NCBI GenBank assembly: GCA_011046135.1
Contig: DSBG01000010.1
Span: 1-56,033 of the forward strand
Reading direction: 5' to 3'
Origin: Deltaproteobacteria bacterium
Lineage (GTDB): Bacteria; Desulfobacterota; Desulfomonilia; UBA1062
Length of the DNA stretch: 56,033 bases
A program made the position numbers and the translations under genes. The notes beneath the pieces are model-generated. The model made no database searches. It had not been told where the DNA came from and worked only from the letters and a program-made list of their open reading frames with translations. Below, one piece after another: positions 1 to 9,102 of this stretch (position 1 is its first letter; every line of letters begins with the position of its first letter).

Positions 1-81
1 ATCTTCGAGCGTGTGTTTCAGGAAGGGATAGGATGGCTCCTATCAGAGAGAAAGTTCAGGGTCTGCCTTGGAGGCTTGTGA
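1..81 (+). CDS. possible C-terminal tail of an upstream gene (partial)
   Basis: An open frame enters from the left edge and stops with TGA at 79-81. It gives only 26 residues with no recognisable motif, so a chance open frame is equally possible. It shares strand and spacing with the dehydrogenase that follows. Confidence 0.2.
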   Translation: MFERVFQEGIGWLLSERKFRVCLGGL

Positions 82-124
82 CAAGAGCTTCTTGGGTCAA
101 AAAAACATCGAGGAGGATACGAGT

Positions 125-1990
125 ATGGCTAGTGTGATTCTGGATGAACGTGACCAGCGATTTGTCCTGTACGAAATGCTCAACGTGGACAAGCTCTGTG
201 CGTATGAGAAGTATGCAGAGTATTCCAAGGATATGTTCGACATGATCATGACCGAAGCGCAGAAGTTCGCTGAAGACGAGATCCTGCCGACCCTTGCAGA
301 GTCGGACAAGACGGGCTGCCGACTGGAGGATGGTCAGGTCTACGTCCCTGAATGCTTCCATCGTCCCTACAAGCTCTTCTGCGAGAGCGGGTGGAACGCC
401 ATGTCCTTCCCAGTTGAGGTTGGCGGACAAGGCCTTCCTCAATCAGTGAAATTTGCTGCCCATGACTGGTTCTCGCACAACTTTTCTTTTGTGTCCTACC
501 CCGGACTAGCCGAAGGGGCAGCTCATCTTGTCCTCACTCACGGCACCGAAGACCAGAAAAAGAGGTACCTGCCGGGTATGATTTCAGGGGAATTCGGCGG
601 CACCATGTGTCTGACCGAGGCCAATGCAGGAACCGATGTGGGAAACCTCAACACCAAGGCCTTTCGGCAGCCTGATGGCACCTACCGGATAAAGGGTACC
701 AAGATGTTCATCACCGTGGGTGACAGTGACCTGGTGACGAACGTTATCCACCCCGTTCTTGCACGCATCGAGGGGGATCCCCCGGGAACAGGTGGTATAT
801 CGATTTTCCTGGTGCCCAAATATCTGGTGAATGACGACGGCAGCCTGGGAAAACGCAATGATTTTGAAATCGCCAAGATTGAAGAAAAGATGGGAATCCA
901 TGGCAGTGCGACGTGCCTGATCAATTTCGGAGACAACGGTGAGTGCTATGCGGAACTCCTCGGTGAAGAGCGGCAGGGCATGAAGATCATGTTCCAGATG
1001 ATGAACGAGGCCCGGATCAGTGTGGGGATGCAGGGGCTCTGCAGCGCCTCGATCGCCTATCTCCATGCGGTCAACTATGCCAAAGAACGGCTCCAGGGAT
1101 CATCACTCATGGACATGAAAAACCCGGAAGCCCCCCGAGTCCCGATCATTCAGCATCCAGATGTGAGGCGTATGCTGCTGTGGATGAAATCCGCGGTGGA
1201 TTCCATGCGGGCGCTCATGTACTACGCGGCCTTTGCGGTCGATATGGAAACCGTGGCGCGGGATGATGCCGAGAAGGACAAATGGAAGGGACTCCTGGAA
1301 CTGCTGACGCCCATCTGCAAGGCCTACTGTTCTGATGTTGCCTTCAAGGTCACGGAGATAGCGATCCAGGTATACGGCGGCTATGGCTTCTGTTCTGAGT
1401 ATCCGTTAGAGCAGTTTCTGCGGGATGAGAAGATCGCCTCGATCTACGAGGGGGCAAACGGCATCCAGGCCCTTGATCTCATCGGGCGTAAGCTGCCTAT
1501 GAAGAAGGGAACCTATTTCATGACGCTCCTGGGCGAGATGAATGCAACGGTTTCGCAGTACAAGGATAAACCTGAGCTGTCAGCTCTGGCTGAAGGGGTG
1601 CAGGGGGCAGTCAATGCCCTGGGGGATGCGGGTCTGTTCTTTGCGATGTGCGGCAAAGAGGGTAAATTCTTTGTGCCGATCTCCCATGCATACCCGTTCC
1701 TGATGATGATGGGCAAGGTTGTTTCAGGATGGCTCCTGCTCTGGCAGGCAGGGGTGGCAAACGACAAGCTCGCTGATCTGTGCACTGCCAAGGGAATCGA
1801 CCGAACGGACGTGCAGGCTATGGCTCAGTTGTATCGAGACAACAAGGATGCTGCGTTCTATGCAGGAAAAATATCAAGCCTGAAGTATTTCGTGCACAAT
1901 GTCCTGCCGGAAGTTGATGCTGCGGTGAAATCCATAAAGAGCGAGGATCTTTCGGTGCTTGAAATCGCCGAGGAGAGCTTTGCGTCCTGA
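125..1990 (+). CDS. acyl-CoA dehydrogenase, large C-terminally extended type
   Basis: A 621-residue flavoprotein of the acyl-CoA dehydrogenase superfamily, expected to oxidise an acyl-CoA to the 2-enoyl-CoA and pass electrons to ETF. It belongs to the long subgroup with a short N-terminal helical extension and an additional C-terminal domain, the architecture of DmdC-type (3-methylmercaptopropionyl-CoA) dehydrogenases; ordinary family members have about 380 residues. The middle-domain motif TEANAGTDVG lies near residues 163-172, and the catalytic-base motif YEGANGIQ places the glutamate at about residue 442. The start at 125 is preferred over an in-frame ATG at 68 because GAGGAGG lies just upstream and the protein then begins like its relatives. 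A strong terminator follows. The substrate cannot be read from the sequence. Confidence 0.93.
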   Translation: MASVILDERDQRFVLYEMLNVDKLCAYEKYAEYSKDMFDMIMTEAQKFAEDEILPTLAESDKTGCRLEDGQVYVPECFHRPYKLFCESGWNAMSFPVEVGGQGLPQSVKFAAHDWFSHNFSFVSYPGLAEGAAHLVLTHGTEDQKKRYLPGMISGEFGGTMCLTEANAGTDVGNLNTKAFRQPDGTYRIKGTKMFITVGDSDLVTNVIHPVLARIEGDPPGTGGISIFLVPKYLVNDDGSLGKRNDFEIAKIEEKMGIHGSATCLINFGDNGECYAELLGEERQGMKIMFQMMNEARISVGMQGLCSASIAYLHAVNYAKERLQGSSLMDMKNPEAPRVPIIQHPDVRRMLLWMKSAVDSMRALMYYAAFAVDMETVARDDAEKDKWKGLLELLTPICKAYCSDVAFKVTEIAIQVYGGYGFCSEYPLEQFLRDEKIASIYEGANGIQALDLIGRKLPMKKGTYFMTLLGEMNATVSQYKDKPELSALAEGVQGAVNALGDAGLFFAMCGKEGKFFVPISHAYPFLMMMGKVVSGWLLLWQAGVANDKLADLCTAKGIDRTDVQAMAQLYRDNKDAAFYAGKISSLKYFVHNVLPEVDAAVKSIKSEDLSVLEIAEESFAS

Positions 1991-1996
1991 TCAGAC

Positions 1997-2030
1997 GGGG
2001 AGGGGGATCTCCCTCCCCCCTTCTTTATCT
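1997..2030 (+). terminator. rho-independent terminator after the first acyl-CoA dehydrogenase
   Basis: GGGGAGGG (1997-2004) pairs perfectly with CCCTCCCC (2011-2018) across a 6-nt loop. A pyrimidine- and T-rich tract (CCTTCTTTATCTTC) follows. It begins 7 nt after the stop codon. Confidence 0.8.
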
Positions 2031-2550
2031 TCATTGTCTTGTTTTTTCACCGTGCGGAATTACCTTTACCAGTAGTATCGAACTACGGAACGGAAAGGAC
2101 CGCACCCTGCTGTTGCTGGAAGGTGCACTGTCAGGCCAGAGCAGCGTCTCGATCTCTTTCATGCGGTGTTCACTGAAAAAACGATTGACAAAGTACCGGC
2201 GTTATTGTAAGAGAACGATGTTATCATTAGTTATATGAATTCCAATGAGTATACAAAATGAACTTGTTGGGGGGAACATGATTTCAGGGTTGTGCCAGAC
2301 ATTCTCCTGTCAGGTCGCTCCTCGCAGCCCACATCACGTGGGTCACATCCATCGCGACCTTGAAATCTCCGGTAACCTGGTTGGGTGATTGGGATGATTT
2401 CCAATCCACGGAGCGTTCATTCCTGCGGTGATGCATCCAAGAATTCTGGGCGGGTACGCATGAAGGAGAGGGTTCGATGACCCGGTTGAAGCGTGCACCA
2501 TGGGTCCAGCCGATCGTCATCGTTTCGATAGTTCCGTGGGAAAAAGAACC
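2031..2550. other. non-coding stretch of about 520 nt with no recognised gene
   Basis: No convincing gene is seen between the terminator and the ligase. A consensus -35 hexamer TTGACA lies at 2185-2190, but the -10 candidates are poor (TGTAAG at 2206-2211 leaves a 15-nt spacer). The following 60 nt are AT-rich (2200-2265), so a promoter for the ligase-transporter operon probably lies here. The open frames in the stretch have no family resemblance. Confidence 0.4.
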
Positions 2551-2578
2551 TGGAAGGCAGTTCATGGAGTGCCTTCCA
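2551..2578. repeat. 9-bp perfect inverted repeat just before the ligase ribosome binding site
   Basis: TGGAAGGCA (2551-2559) and TGCCTTCCA (2570-2578) are exact inverted copies with a 10-nt spacer. They end about 3 nt before the AGGAGGGG ribosome binding site at 2581. It could be an operator or an mRNA hairpin limiting ribosome access. Confidence 0.5.
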
Positions 2579-2591
2579 TGAGGAGGGGAGT

Positions 2592-4400
2592 ATGAGTACG
2601 TATCAGGAAACGTCGATGGCGGCAGTGTTCCAGAACAGGGTCCAGGAGCTGGGGGGCAAGGCCTGTGTCATGTATCGAAACCAGAACAACGAGTATGAGG
2701 AGATCTCCTGGAACAAGATGAACGACATGGTCCGGAAGATGTCCCTGTACCTGATATCCCGGGGGATCGGGCATGGTGACAAGGTCGCCCTGTTCTCCCC
2801 CAACCGGTACGAGTGGTGGGTTGCTGACCTGGCGATTCTCTCCATCGGCGCGGTCAATGTCCCGATCTACGCCACGAACACCCCCGAAGAGGTGCGCTAC
2901 ATCATCGAAGACTCCGACTCACGCCTCTGCTTCGCAGGGACCGAGGAGCACATGAACAAGGTGCTCAAGGTCATGGGCAAGCTTCCAATCCTCGAAGGAG
3001 TGATCCTGTTCGATGAACCAGGCCAGGTTCCACCCGGGGTCGTCACCTTTCAGTCGATCCTCAAGGATGAGAGCATTGCCGTTGCCCCCGAGGAGTTCGA
3101 TAAACGCATAAACGCCATTAAACCTGAGGACCTGGCTACCTTGATCTACACCTCGGGAACCACCGGCAATCCAAAGGGTGTGATGCTCTCTCACAAGAAC
3201 ATCCTGACCAACGTCCAGCAGTTTGTGGATGGCGTGCCCAAGATCCTGGAAGAGCACCAGATCGTGACCTCGTTCCTCCCGCTCTCCCATGCCTTTGAGC
3301 GCGCCGTGACCTACTACTGTGACGTGTACGCCGGCAACACGGTGGCGTTTGTCAGGAGCCTTGAAACCGTGCTGGAGGACTTCACTGCAGTGAGGCCCAC
3401 CATGATCGCCACGGTTCCGCGTTTGCTGGAAAAGATCCATGCAGGGATCCTGCAGAAGGTTTCGCTTGCATCCCCGGTGAAGAAGGCGCTCTTCAACTGG
3501 GCCGTGAATACGGGAAAGAAGAACGTTCCCTACATCTGTAACGGGAAGCCGCGCACCGGGCTCTTCGCACTGCGGTACAATCTGGCAGACCGTCTCATTT
3601 TCTCGAAGCTCAAGGCCGCCCTCGGGTTTGACCGGTTGTTTCTCATCGGGTGCGGCGGTGCCCCGCTCGCTGTACATGATGCCGAATTTTTCCTGGGCAT
3701 GGGCATCAATGTGCTGGAGGGGTTCGGCCTGAGCGAGACCTCTCCGGTGACCCATTTCAATATTCCTGGGCACATCCGGCTCGGTACGGTGGGAAGACCC
3801 TTGAGGGACACCATCGCAAAGATAGGGGACGATGGTGAACTCCTCATCAAGGGACCTCAGGTCATGATGGGGTACTACAAGAACGAAGCAGCCACCAAGG
3901 AAGTTCTCACTGAAGACGGGTTCCTGAAAACCGGCGATATCGCGGAGATAGACAAAGAAGGGAACTTGAAGATCACCGGCAGGATCAAGGATCTCATCAT
4001 CACCTCCGGCGGAAAGAATGTATCACCGCAGAACCTGGAAAACAGCCTGAAGGCCTCGGATTTCATCGAGCAGGTTGCCATCATCGGAGACAACCGGAGC
4101 TATCTCACTTCGTTGATCGTGCCCGCGTTTGAAATCCTGGAGCCCTGGGCCAAGGAAAACGGGATAGCCTTTTCCTCCCGGGATGAACTCCTGCGCCACG
4201 AAAAGGTGAAGAGTCTCTTCGATGAAGAAATCGAGAAGTACATGGCTGGATTCGCGCGTGTGGAGCAGATCAAGAAATACACCCTGATGTCCCAACCGTG
4301 GACCCAGGACACCGGGGAGCTCACACCGACGCTCAAGGTCAAGCGGAGGATCATTATTAATAAATTTGCTGATGTAATAGATAAGATGTACGCGGAATAG
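2592..4400 (+). CDS. long-chain-type acyl-CoA synthetase (AMP-forming)
   Basis: A 602-residue ANL-superfamily ligase that activates a carboxylic acid to its CoA thioester through an acyl-adenylate. The P-loop IYTSGTTGNPKGVMLS lies near residues 185-200, the adenine-binding GFGLSETSPV motif near 376, the KTGDIA hinge region near 440, and the C-terminal GRIKDLIITSGGKNVSP motif near 463. Length and the GGKNVSPQ signature match FadD15-type long-chain ligases. The start is supported by GAGGAGGGG 6 nt upstream. It precedes a branched-chain-type ABC transporter on the same strand, so it probably activates the imported acid. Actual chain length and substrate are unknown. Confidence 0.93.
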   Translation: MSTYQETSMAAVFQNRVQELGGKACVMYRNQNNEYEEISWNKMNDMVRKMSLYLISRGIGHGDKVALFSPNRYEWWVADLAILSIGAVNVPIYATNTPEEVRYIIEDSDSRLCFAGTEEHMNKVLKVMGKLPILEGVILFDEPGQVPPGVVTFQSILKDESIAVAPEEFDKRINAIKPEDLATLIYTSGTTGNPKGVMLSHKNILTNVQQFVDGVPKILEEHQIVTSFLPLSHAFERAVTYYCDVYAGNTVAFVRSLETVLEDFTAVRPTMIATVPRLLEKIHAGILQKVSLASPVKKALFNWAVNTGKKNVPYICNGKPRTGLFALRYNLADRLIFSKLKAALGFDRLFLIGCGGAPLAVHDAEFFLGMGINVLEGFGLSETSPVTHFNIPGHIRLGTVGRPLRDTIAKIGDDGELLIKGPQVMMGYYKNEAATKEVLTEDGFLKTGDIAEIDKEGNLKITGRIKDLIITSGGKNVSPQNLENSLKASDFIEQVAIIGDNRSYLTSLIVPAFEILEPWAKENGIAFSSRDELLRHEKVKSLFDEEIEKYMAGFARVEQIKKYTLMSQPWTQDTGELTPTLKVKRRIIINKFADVIDKMYAE

Positions 4401-4441
4401 ATTCGAAGCGGAAAAGCGGTGTGCCAATCGAGGTGTTATTT

Positions 4442-4472
4442 CCCCATGTGGGGCACCATGGTCACCATGGTG
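4442..4472. repeat. small hairpins with tandem CACCATGG palindromes ahead of livK
   Basis: CCCC-ATGT-GGGG (4442-4453) is followed by CACCATGGT (4454-4462) and the self-complementary CACCATGGTG (4463-4472). The block sits between the ligase stop and the substrate-binding-protein start, where it may affect differential stability of the transcript. Confidence 0.4.
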
Positions 4473-4499
4473 AAAAATAGGAATGCAAGGAGGGAGTAT

Positions 4500-5696
4500 A
4501 TGAAACGAGGTATGGTACTGGTCCTTTTGGTTCTCTTCTGTCTGGTTTTTCCGGCAGGGGGATTTGCATCCGAGAGCAAGGTTCCCGGGGTGACGGACGA
4601 CGAGGTGGTCATCGGAATGTCCTGTCCCATGTCCGGTCCTGCAGCCCTGTGGGCAGCCATGTACCTGGGTAACTCGGCCTGGGCACAGCACATCAATGAA
4701 CAGGGAGGAATTCATGGCAGGAAGATCAAGATTCTCGTCAAGGATGATGGATACAACCCGAGCCGGGCTCTGGCGAACTTCAAGGAGATGAAGGACAGCG
4801 TTCTTGCCTTCGGCTGCATCATTGGTTCGGCAACGGCCAATGCCAGCAAGGACTTCCTGCTGGAGAGCAAGGTTCCCGTTGTCCACATCCATGCAAACCC
4901 GCGGATCTGGATGGGATTGCCCAGGGAAAGCATCAACCATCTCTTTATAGCCTACCCTGACTACATCGATGAGGCCGATGCCATTACGAAATTTGCCGTG
5001 ACCGAGATGGGTATCACGAAGATCGCTCTCTTCGGTCAGAACGATGACTGGGGAAAATCGGCAAAGATCGGTATCGAACGGGCATTATCAACGCTGAAGG
5101 GCAAGGCATCCCTTGTCGGATTTATCCCCTATGAGTTGACCGATCGCGCACTCGCTACTCATGCGCTCAAACTCAAGGATACCGGTGCCGAGGCAGTGGT
5201 CATCTATGGAGCTCCCACACAGGCATCTCTGATTGTTCGTGAGATGGCAAAGATCGGCTACCAGCCAAAGATCTTCACCGCCAACCCCTTGGGGGACCCC
5301 CTCATGTATAAGATCACCGGGGAGTTGTGGGAGGGAGCATATCCTGCTGCTTCCGGCAATGTCAGCATGCCGGGGGTTGAAAAGAGAGCCGACGAGGTCC
5401 TCGAGATTCTCCTCAAGTATGAACCAAAGCTCGCGGGGACGCCGTTTTTGGGGATTACCGGTTCGACCACGATGATGCTCATTGCAGAGGCACTGCAGCG
5501 GGCCGGGAGAGATCTCACCCGTGAGTCGTTTATCAAAGCCATGGCAAGCATCGAGGGGTTCAGGCCGGAAGGCATGGGTGCCCCCATTACCTTCGGGAAG
5601 AACCGCTACGGTCTCAATGCGATCCGTATCTGCCATGCGAAAGACGGCAATCACGTGCCCATCACCGATTTCATGATATTCGACCCATTGTACTAA
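4500..5696 (+). CDS. ABC transporter periplasmic substrate-binding protein, branched-chain amino acid (LivK) type
   Basis: A 398-residue secreted binding protein. An N-terminal signal peptide (MKR, a leucine/valine-rich core, cleavage probably after GFA near residue 22) precedes a type I periplasmic-binding fold typical of the LivJ/LivK family (VIGMSCPMSGPAA near 35-47, GREMAKIGYQP-like segment in the second lobe). The longer in-frame start at 4419 would bury the signal peptide behind 27 extra residues; AAGGAGGG lies 7 nt before 4500, so that start is used. It is followed by the ATPase and permease genes of the same importer. In anaerobic degraders, such proteins bind aromatic or fatty acids as well as amino acids; location beside acyl-CoA ligases suggests the same here. 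Confidence 0.9.
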   Translation: MKRGMVLVLLVLFCLVFPAGGFASESKVPGVTDDEVVIGMSCPMSGPAALWAAMYLGNSAWAQHINEQGGIHGRKIKILVKDDGYNPSRALANFKEMKDSVLAFGCIIGSATANASKDFLLESKVPVVHIHANPRIWMGLPRESINHLFIAYPDYIDEADAITKFAVTEMGITKIALFGQNDDWGKSAKIGIERALSTLKGKASLVGFIPYELTDRALATHALKLKDTGAEAVVIYGAPTQASLIVREMAKIGYQPKIFTANPLGDPLMYKITGELWEGAYPAASGNVSMPGVEKRADEVLEILLKYEPKLAGTPFLGITGSTTMMLIAEALQRAGRDLTRESFIKAMASIEGFRPEGMGAPITFGKNRYGLNAIRICHAKDGNHVPITDFMIFDPLY

Positions 5697-5710
5697 GTTG
5701 TCAGAATACT

Positions 5711-6466
5711 ATGGCTTCTCTGCTATCAGTTCGTGATCTCGGTATCCGTTTCGGTGGAATCACCGCCCTTGGCGGAGTCAATCTCGATGTGCAGGACCAT
5801 GAGATCCTCGCCATCATCGGGCCAAACGGATCGGGTAAAACAACATTGTTTAACTGCATCTCAGGGGTGTACACACCAGATCAGGGACAGGTTGATTTTG
5901 AAGGGGAGAGCCTGATCGGGCTCTCCCCCGATTCAATCGCTCAGCGGGGGGTTGCGAGAACCTTTCAGAACATCAGACTCTTCAACCACATGTCGGTCCT
6001 CGACAATCTCATGTTGGGCAGGCACATTCAGTTCAAGAAAAACCCGGTCAATGCCTTTCTGAGGTTGCGCACGGAGGAGTTGATCCACCGTGAAAAAGTC
6101 GAGGAGATCATAGAGTTTCTCGATCTCCAGGCCTACCGAAAAGCCCTGGTCAACGACTGTCCCTACGGAGTTCAGAAACGAGTTGAGCTTGGCCGTGCCC
6201 TGGTGATGGAACCCCGGTTGTTGCTGCTCGATGAACCTGTTGCCGGACTCACCATGGAGGAAAAAGGCAAAGTTGCCTACCTGGTGACCGAGATCAGAGG
6301 TCGGTTCAAGCTCTCCGTGCTGCTGATTGAACACGACCTGAGAACCGTGTCTCGTCTGGCGGATCGGATGGTCGCATTTAATTTCGGGAAGAAAATTGCG
6401 GAAGGATTGCCCGAAGAAGTGCAGCGCAATGCAGAAGTTGTAAGAGCATATGTGGGTGAAGAGTGA
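5711..6466 (+). CDS. livG: branched-chain-type ABC transporter ATP-binding protein LivG
   Basis: A 251-residue ATPase subunit of an importer of the branched-chain amino acid family, acting at the inner face of the cytoplasmic membrane. Walker A GPNGSGKTT begins near residue 37, the LivG-typical VARTFQNIRLF Q-loop segment near 79-90, and Walker B LLLLDEPVAGL near 176. The signature segment is the LivG variant YGVQKRVELGRAL rather than LSGGQ. The stop overlaps the next start by one base (TGATG), which indicates translational coupling to LivF. Confidence 0.93.
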   Translation: MASLLSVRDLGIRFGGITALGGVNLDVQDHEILAIIGPNGSGKTTLFNCISGVYTPDQGQVDFEGESLIGLSPDSIAQRGVARTFQNIRLFNHMSVLDNLMLGRHIQFKKNPVNAFLRLRTEELIHREKVEEIIEFLDLQAYRKALVNDCPYGVQKRVELGRALVMEPRLLLLDEPVAGLTMEEKGKVAYLVTEIRGRFKLSVLLIEHDLRTVSRLADRMVAFNFGKKIAEGLPEEVQRNAEVVRAYVGEE

Positions 6467-7236
6467 TGAGCTTGCTGAAGATTCAGAGCATCGAGACACT
6501 GTACTTCGATCGCATCTACGCCCTCCAGGGGCTCTCTCTTGAAATACGCGAAAACGAAATCTTTGCTATTCTCGGCCCGAACGGAGCAGGAAAGACCACC
6601 CTGCTGAAAACCATTGCCGGTCTGCTCAAGGATCAGCCCAAAAAAGGGGTCATTGAATTCCAGGGCAGACGTATCAGCGGGATGACCCCTGAACGGGTCG
6701 CGTCACTGGGAATTGTCTATGTGCCCGAAGATAGGGGTCTCTTCAGGGAACTCACCGTGGGGGAGAACCTGGATATCGGATGCTGGGGACGCCAGGCCAG
6801 GGAGGTAGTCAAGGAATTGGACTTTATCTATAATCTCTTTCCGATTTTGAAGGAACGCAGAGCCCAGCAGGCCGAGACCCTCTCAGGTGGTGAACAGCAG
6901 ATGCTCGCTATTGCCAGGGCACTGCTGCGCAGGCCAAAGCTTCTCATGCTCGATGAACCCTCTCTCGGGCTGTCTCCAAAGGCAGCCCGCCAAGTTCATG
7001 ACACATTGAAAGAAGTCAGAACCCGAGACATGACTATCCTGCTGGTGGAACAGAACGCAAAGCTTGCACTCAATATCGCGGACTATGGATACATCATGGA
7101 ATCCGGGCGTATCGTTCTGGAAGGCACGGCAAAGGATCTGCGTGAAAACGAAGATGTTCAGGAACTATACCTGGGGGTGGACAAGCAGGGAGCTTCCGAG
7201 AAGGGCCACTTCTACACGAAACGGAGGAGATGGTGA
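6466..7236 (+). CDS. livF: branched-chain-type ABC transporter ATP-binding protein LivF
   Basis: A 256-residue second ATPase subunit of the importer. Walker A GPNGAGKTTLLKT lies near residues 35-47, the signature LSGGEQQMLAIARAL near 137-151, Walker B LLMLDEPSLGLSP near 157, and the H-loop position is the LivF-type LLVEQNA. ATG at 6466 is chosen over GTG at 6463 because it forms the TGATG overlap with livG. The C-terminus extends past the usual LYLG end by about 18 basic residues and overlaps the next ligase gene. Confidence 0.93.
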   Translation: MSLLKIQSIETLYFDRIYALQGLSLEIRENEIFAILGPNGAGKTTLLKTIAGLLKDQPKKGVIEFQGRRISGMTPERVASLGIVYVPEDRGLFRELTVGENLDIGCWGRQAREVVKELDFIYNLFPILKERRAQQAETLSGGEQQMLAIARALLRRPKLLMLDEPSLGLSPKAARQVHDTLKEVRTRDMTILLVEQNAKLALNIADYGYIMESGRIVLEGTAKDLRENEDVQELYLGVDKQGASEKGHFYTKRRRW

Positions 7237-9035
7237 TGCAGATCGAACCTGTGGTTCTTCCCCATGCTTTTTATCAGAGGGCCGAGCAGTTCGGTGGCAG
7301 GGTTGCCCTGAGACACAAGAAGAATGGTATCTGGAACAAGGTGACCTGGAAAGAGTATGGAGAGCAGGTATGGACTGTTGCAGCCGGGCTCATCTCCCTG
7401 GGTCTGAACAAGGGTCAGACGGTATGCATCCTCGGGGACAACAGACCGGAATGGCTGATCTGTCATCTTGCCACCATGACTGCCGGAGGATGCACCTGTG
7501 GCATCTATCCCACGTCATCTTCAGATGAAATCAACTATGTGCTGACACATTCAGAAACTCGAATCCTGTTCGTGGAGAACGAGGAGCAGCTCGACAAAAT
7601 TCTGGAAATCATCCCTGAACTTGATCTCGACAAGATCATTGTCTGGGATACGAAGGGTTTGTGGGGATTCTCACACCCCAACGTGTTGGTTTTCGAGGAC
7701 TTTCTTGCTCGGGCTCGGGCCAGTCAGGAAGGGCGAACCGATGAGGTGCGTGAGCGGTATGATTCCCTGTCTGTCGAAGATACCGCCATGATCATCTATA
7801 CCTCGGGAACCACGGGCAGACCGAAGGGTGCGATGTTGAGTCACGCCAACATATCCAGTGTAGTGCTCTCCTTTCTGCAGATTATCCCGGTTTCGGAGAA
7901 GGACGAGGTGGTCTCCTATCTTCCCTTGGCGCATGTCTATGAGAACCTGGTCTCGGTTTTTACCCCCATGTTCACCGGGGCAGGGGTCAATTTTGTCGAG
8001 AGCATGGATACGCTAGCCTTCAATCTGCGCGAGGTCTCTCCCACGATCTTCGGCAGTGTGCCCCGGATCTGGGAAAAGTTTGCATCCACAATCAAGAACA
8101 AGATGGACGACTCCACCTTCCTGAAACGCCTCTTTTTTCAGGTGAGTTTCCGTATTGGGACGTGGTATGTGCGGGCGAAGTCAGACCAGACGGTATCATT
8201 TCCCCTGCGGATCATGTATCTGATTGCCTACTGGGGCGTGCTCTATCACCTGAAGCGACAGCTGGGTTTTGAACGAATCCGCTGGGCGCTGTGTTCGGCT
8301 GCGCCGGCCTCAAAAGAGCTCTTCGAGTTTTTCAACCTTCTCGGGATTCCCCTGAGGGACGGCTACGGACAGACCGAGTCAACCGGGATTATCGCACTGC
8401 AACGGCTCAACAAGGAGCCTCGTTACGGCTACGTGGGAGAGGCCCTTCCCGGGCTCGAGATGCAGATTGACTCTTCTGGTGAGATTATCGCCCGTGGTCC
8501 CGGGATATTCAAGGGCTATTTCAAAAATCCTGAACTCACCGCTGAGACATTGCGAGACGGCTGGCTCCACACGGGTGATCTTGGGCAGATTGACGACGGT
8601 CACCTCAAGATCGTGGGCCGGATCAAGGACATCATCGTGACCTCGGGTGGCAAGAACATCACCCCTGAATTCATCGAGAACAAATTGAAGTTCAGTCCCT
8701 ACATACAGGATGCCATTGTTATTGGGGATGGTCGAAACTACGTTGTCGCACTGATCCTCATCGACGAGGAGAATGTGATGAAGTACGCCCAGGACAACCG
8801 GATTCCTTTTACGACGTTCACCGACCTGACGCAGAACGAAGAGATCAACAAGCTCATTCACAGCGAGGTGAATGCAGTCAATGCGAATCTTGCCAGGGTG
8901 GAAGCCGTGAAGAAGTTCCGGCTCATTCCACGTCGGTTCTATTCAGAAGACGGGGATGTAACCCCGACCTTGAAGATCAAGCGATCAAATATTGCCAAGA
9001 TGTACAAGGATCTCATCGACTCCATGTACAGCTAG
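7236..9035 (+). CDS. acyl-CoA synthetase (AMP-forming) inside the transporter operon
   Basis: A 599-residue ligase paralogous to the one at 2592. The P-loop IYTSGTTGRPKGAMLSH lies near residues 186-202, the GYGQTESTGI motif near 376, LHTGDLG near 445, and GRIKDIIVTSGGKNITP near 461. GGAGGA lies about 8 nt before ATG 7236, which also overlaps the livF stop; ATG at 7230 is too close to the ribosome binding site. Its place between livF and livM, with overlapping reading frames, means transporter and ligase are made together. This suggests coupled import and thioesterification (vectorial acylation), but the substrate is not evident. Confidence 0.92.
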   Translation: MQIEPVVLPHAFYQRAEQFGGRVALRHKKNGIWNKVTWKEYGEQVWTVAAGLISLGLNKGQTVCILGDNRPEWLICHLATMTAGGCTCGIYPTSSSDEINYVLTHSETRILFVENEEQLDKILEIIPELDLDKIIVWDTKGLWGFSHPNVLVFEDFLARARASQEGRTDEVRERYDSLSVEDTAMIIYTSGTTGRPKGAMLSHANISSVVLSFLQIIPVSEKDEVVSYLPLAHVYENLVSVFTPMFTGAGVNFVESMDTLAFNLREVSPTIFGSVPRIWEKFASTIKNKMDDSTFLKRLFFQVSFRIGTWYVRAKSDQTVSFPLRIMYLIAYWGVLYHLKRQLGFERIRWALCSAAPASKELFEFFNLLGIPLRDGYGQTESTGIIALQRLNKEPRYGYVGEALPGLEMQIDSSGEIIARGPGIFKGYFKNPELTAETLRDGWLHTGDLGQIDDGHLKIVGRIKDIIVTSGGKNITPEFIENKLKFSPYIQDAIVIGDGRNYVVALILIDEENVMKYAQDNRIPFTTFTDLTQNEEINKLIHSEVNAVNANLARVEAVKKFRLIPRRFYSEDGDVTPTLKIKRSNIAKMYKDLIDSMYS

Positions 9036-9102
9036 GAAAGAGGCTAAGGACCCGTGCACCCAAGAACGGCAATCAGAGAATACACCAGCAGAGAGAGTGA
9101 TC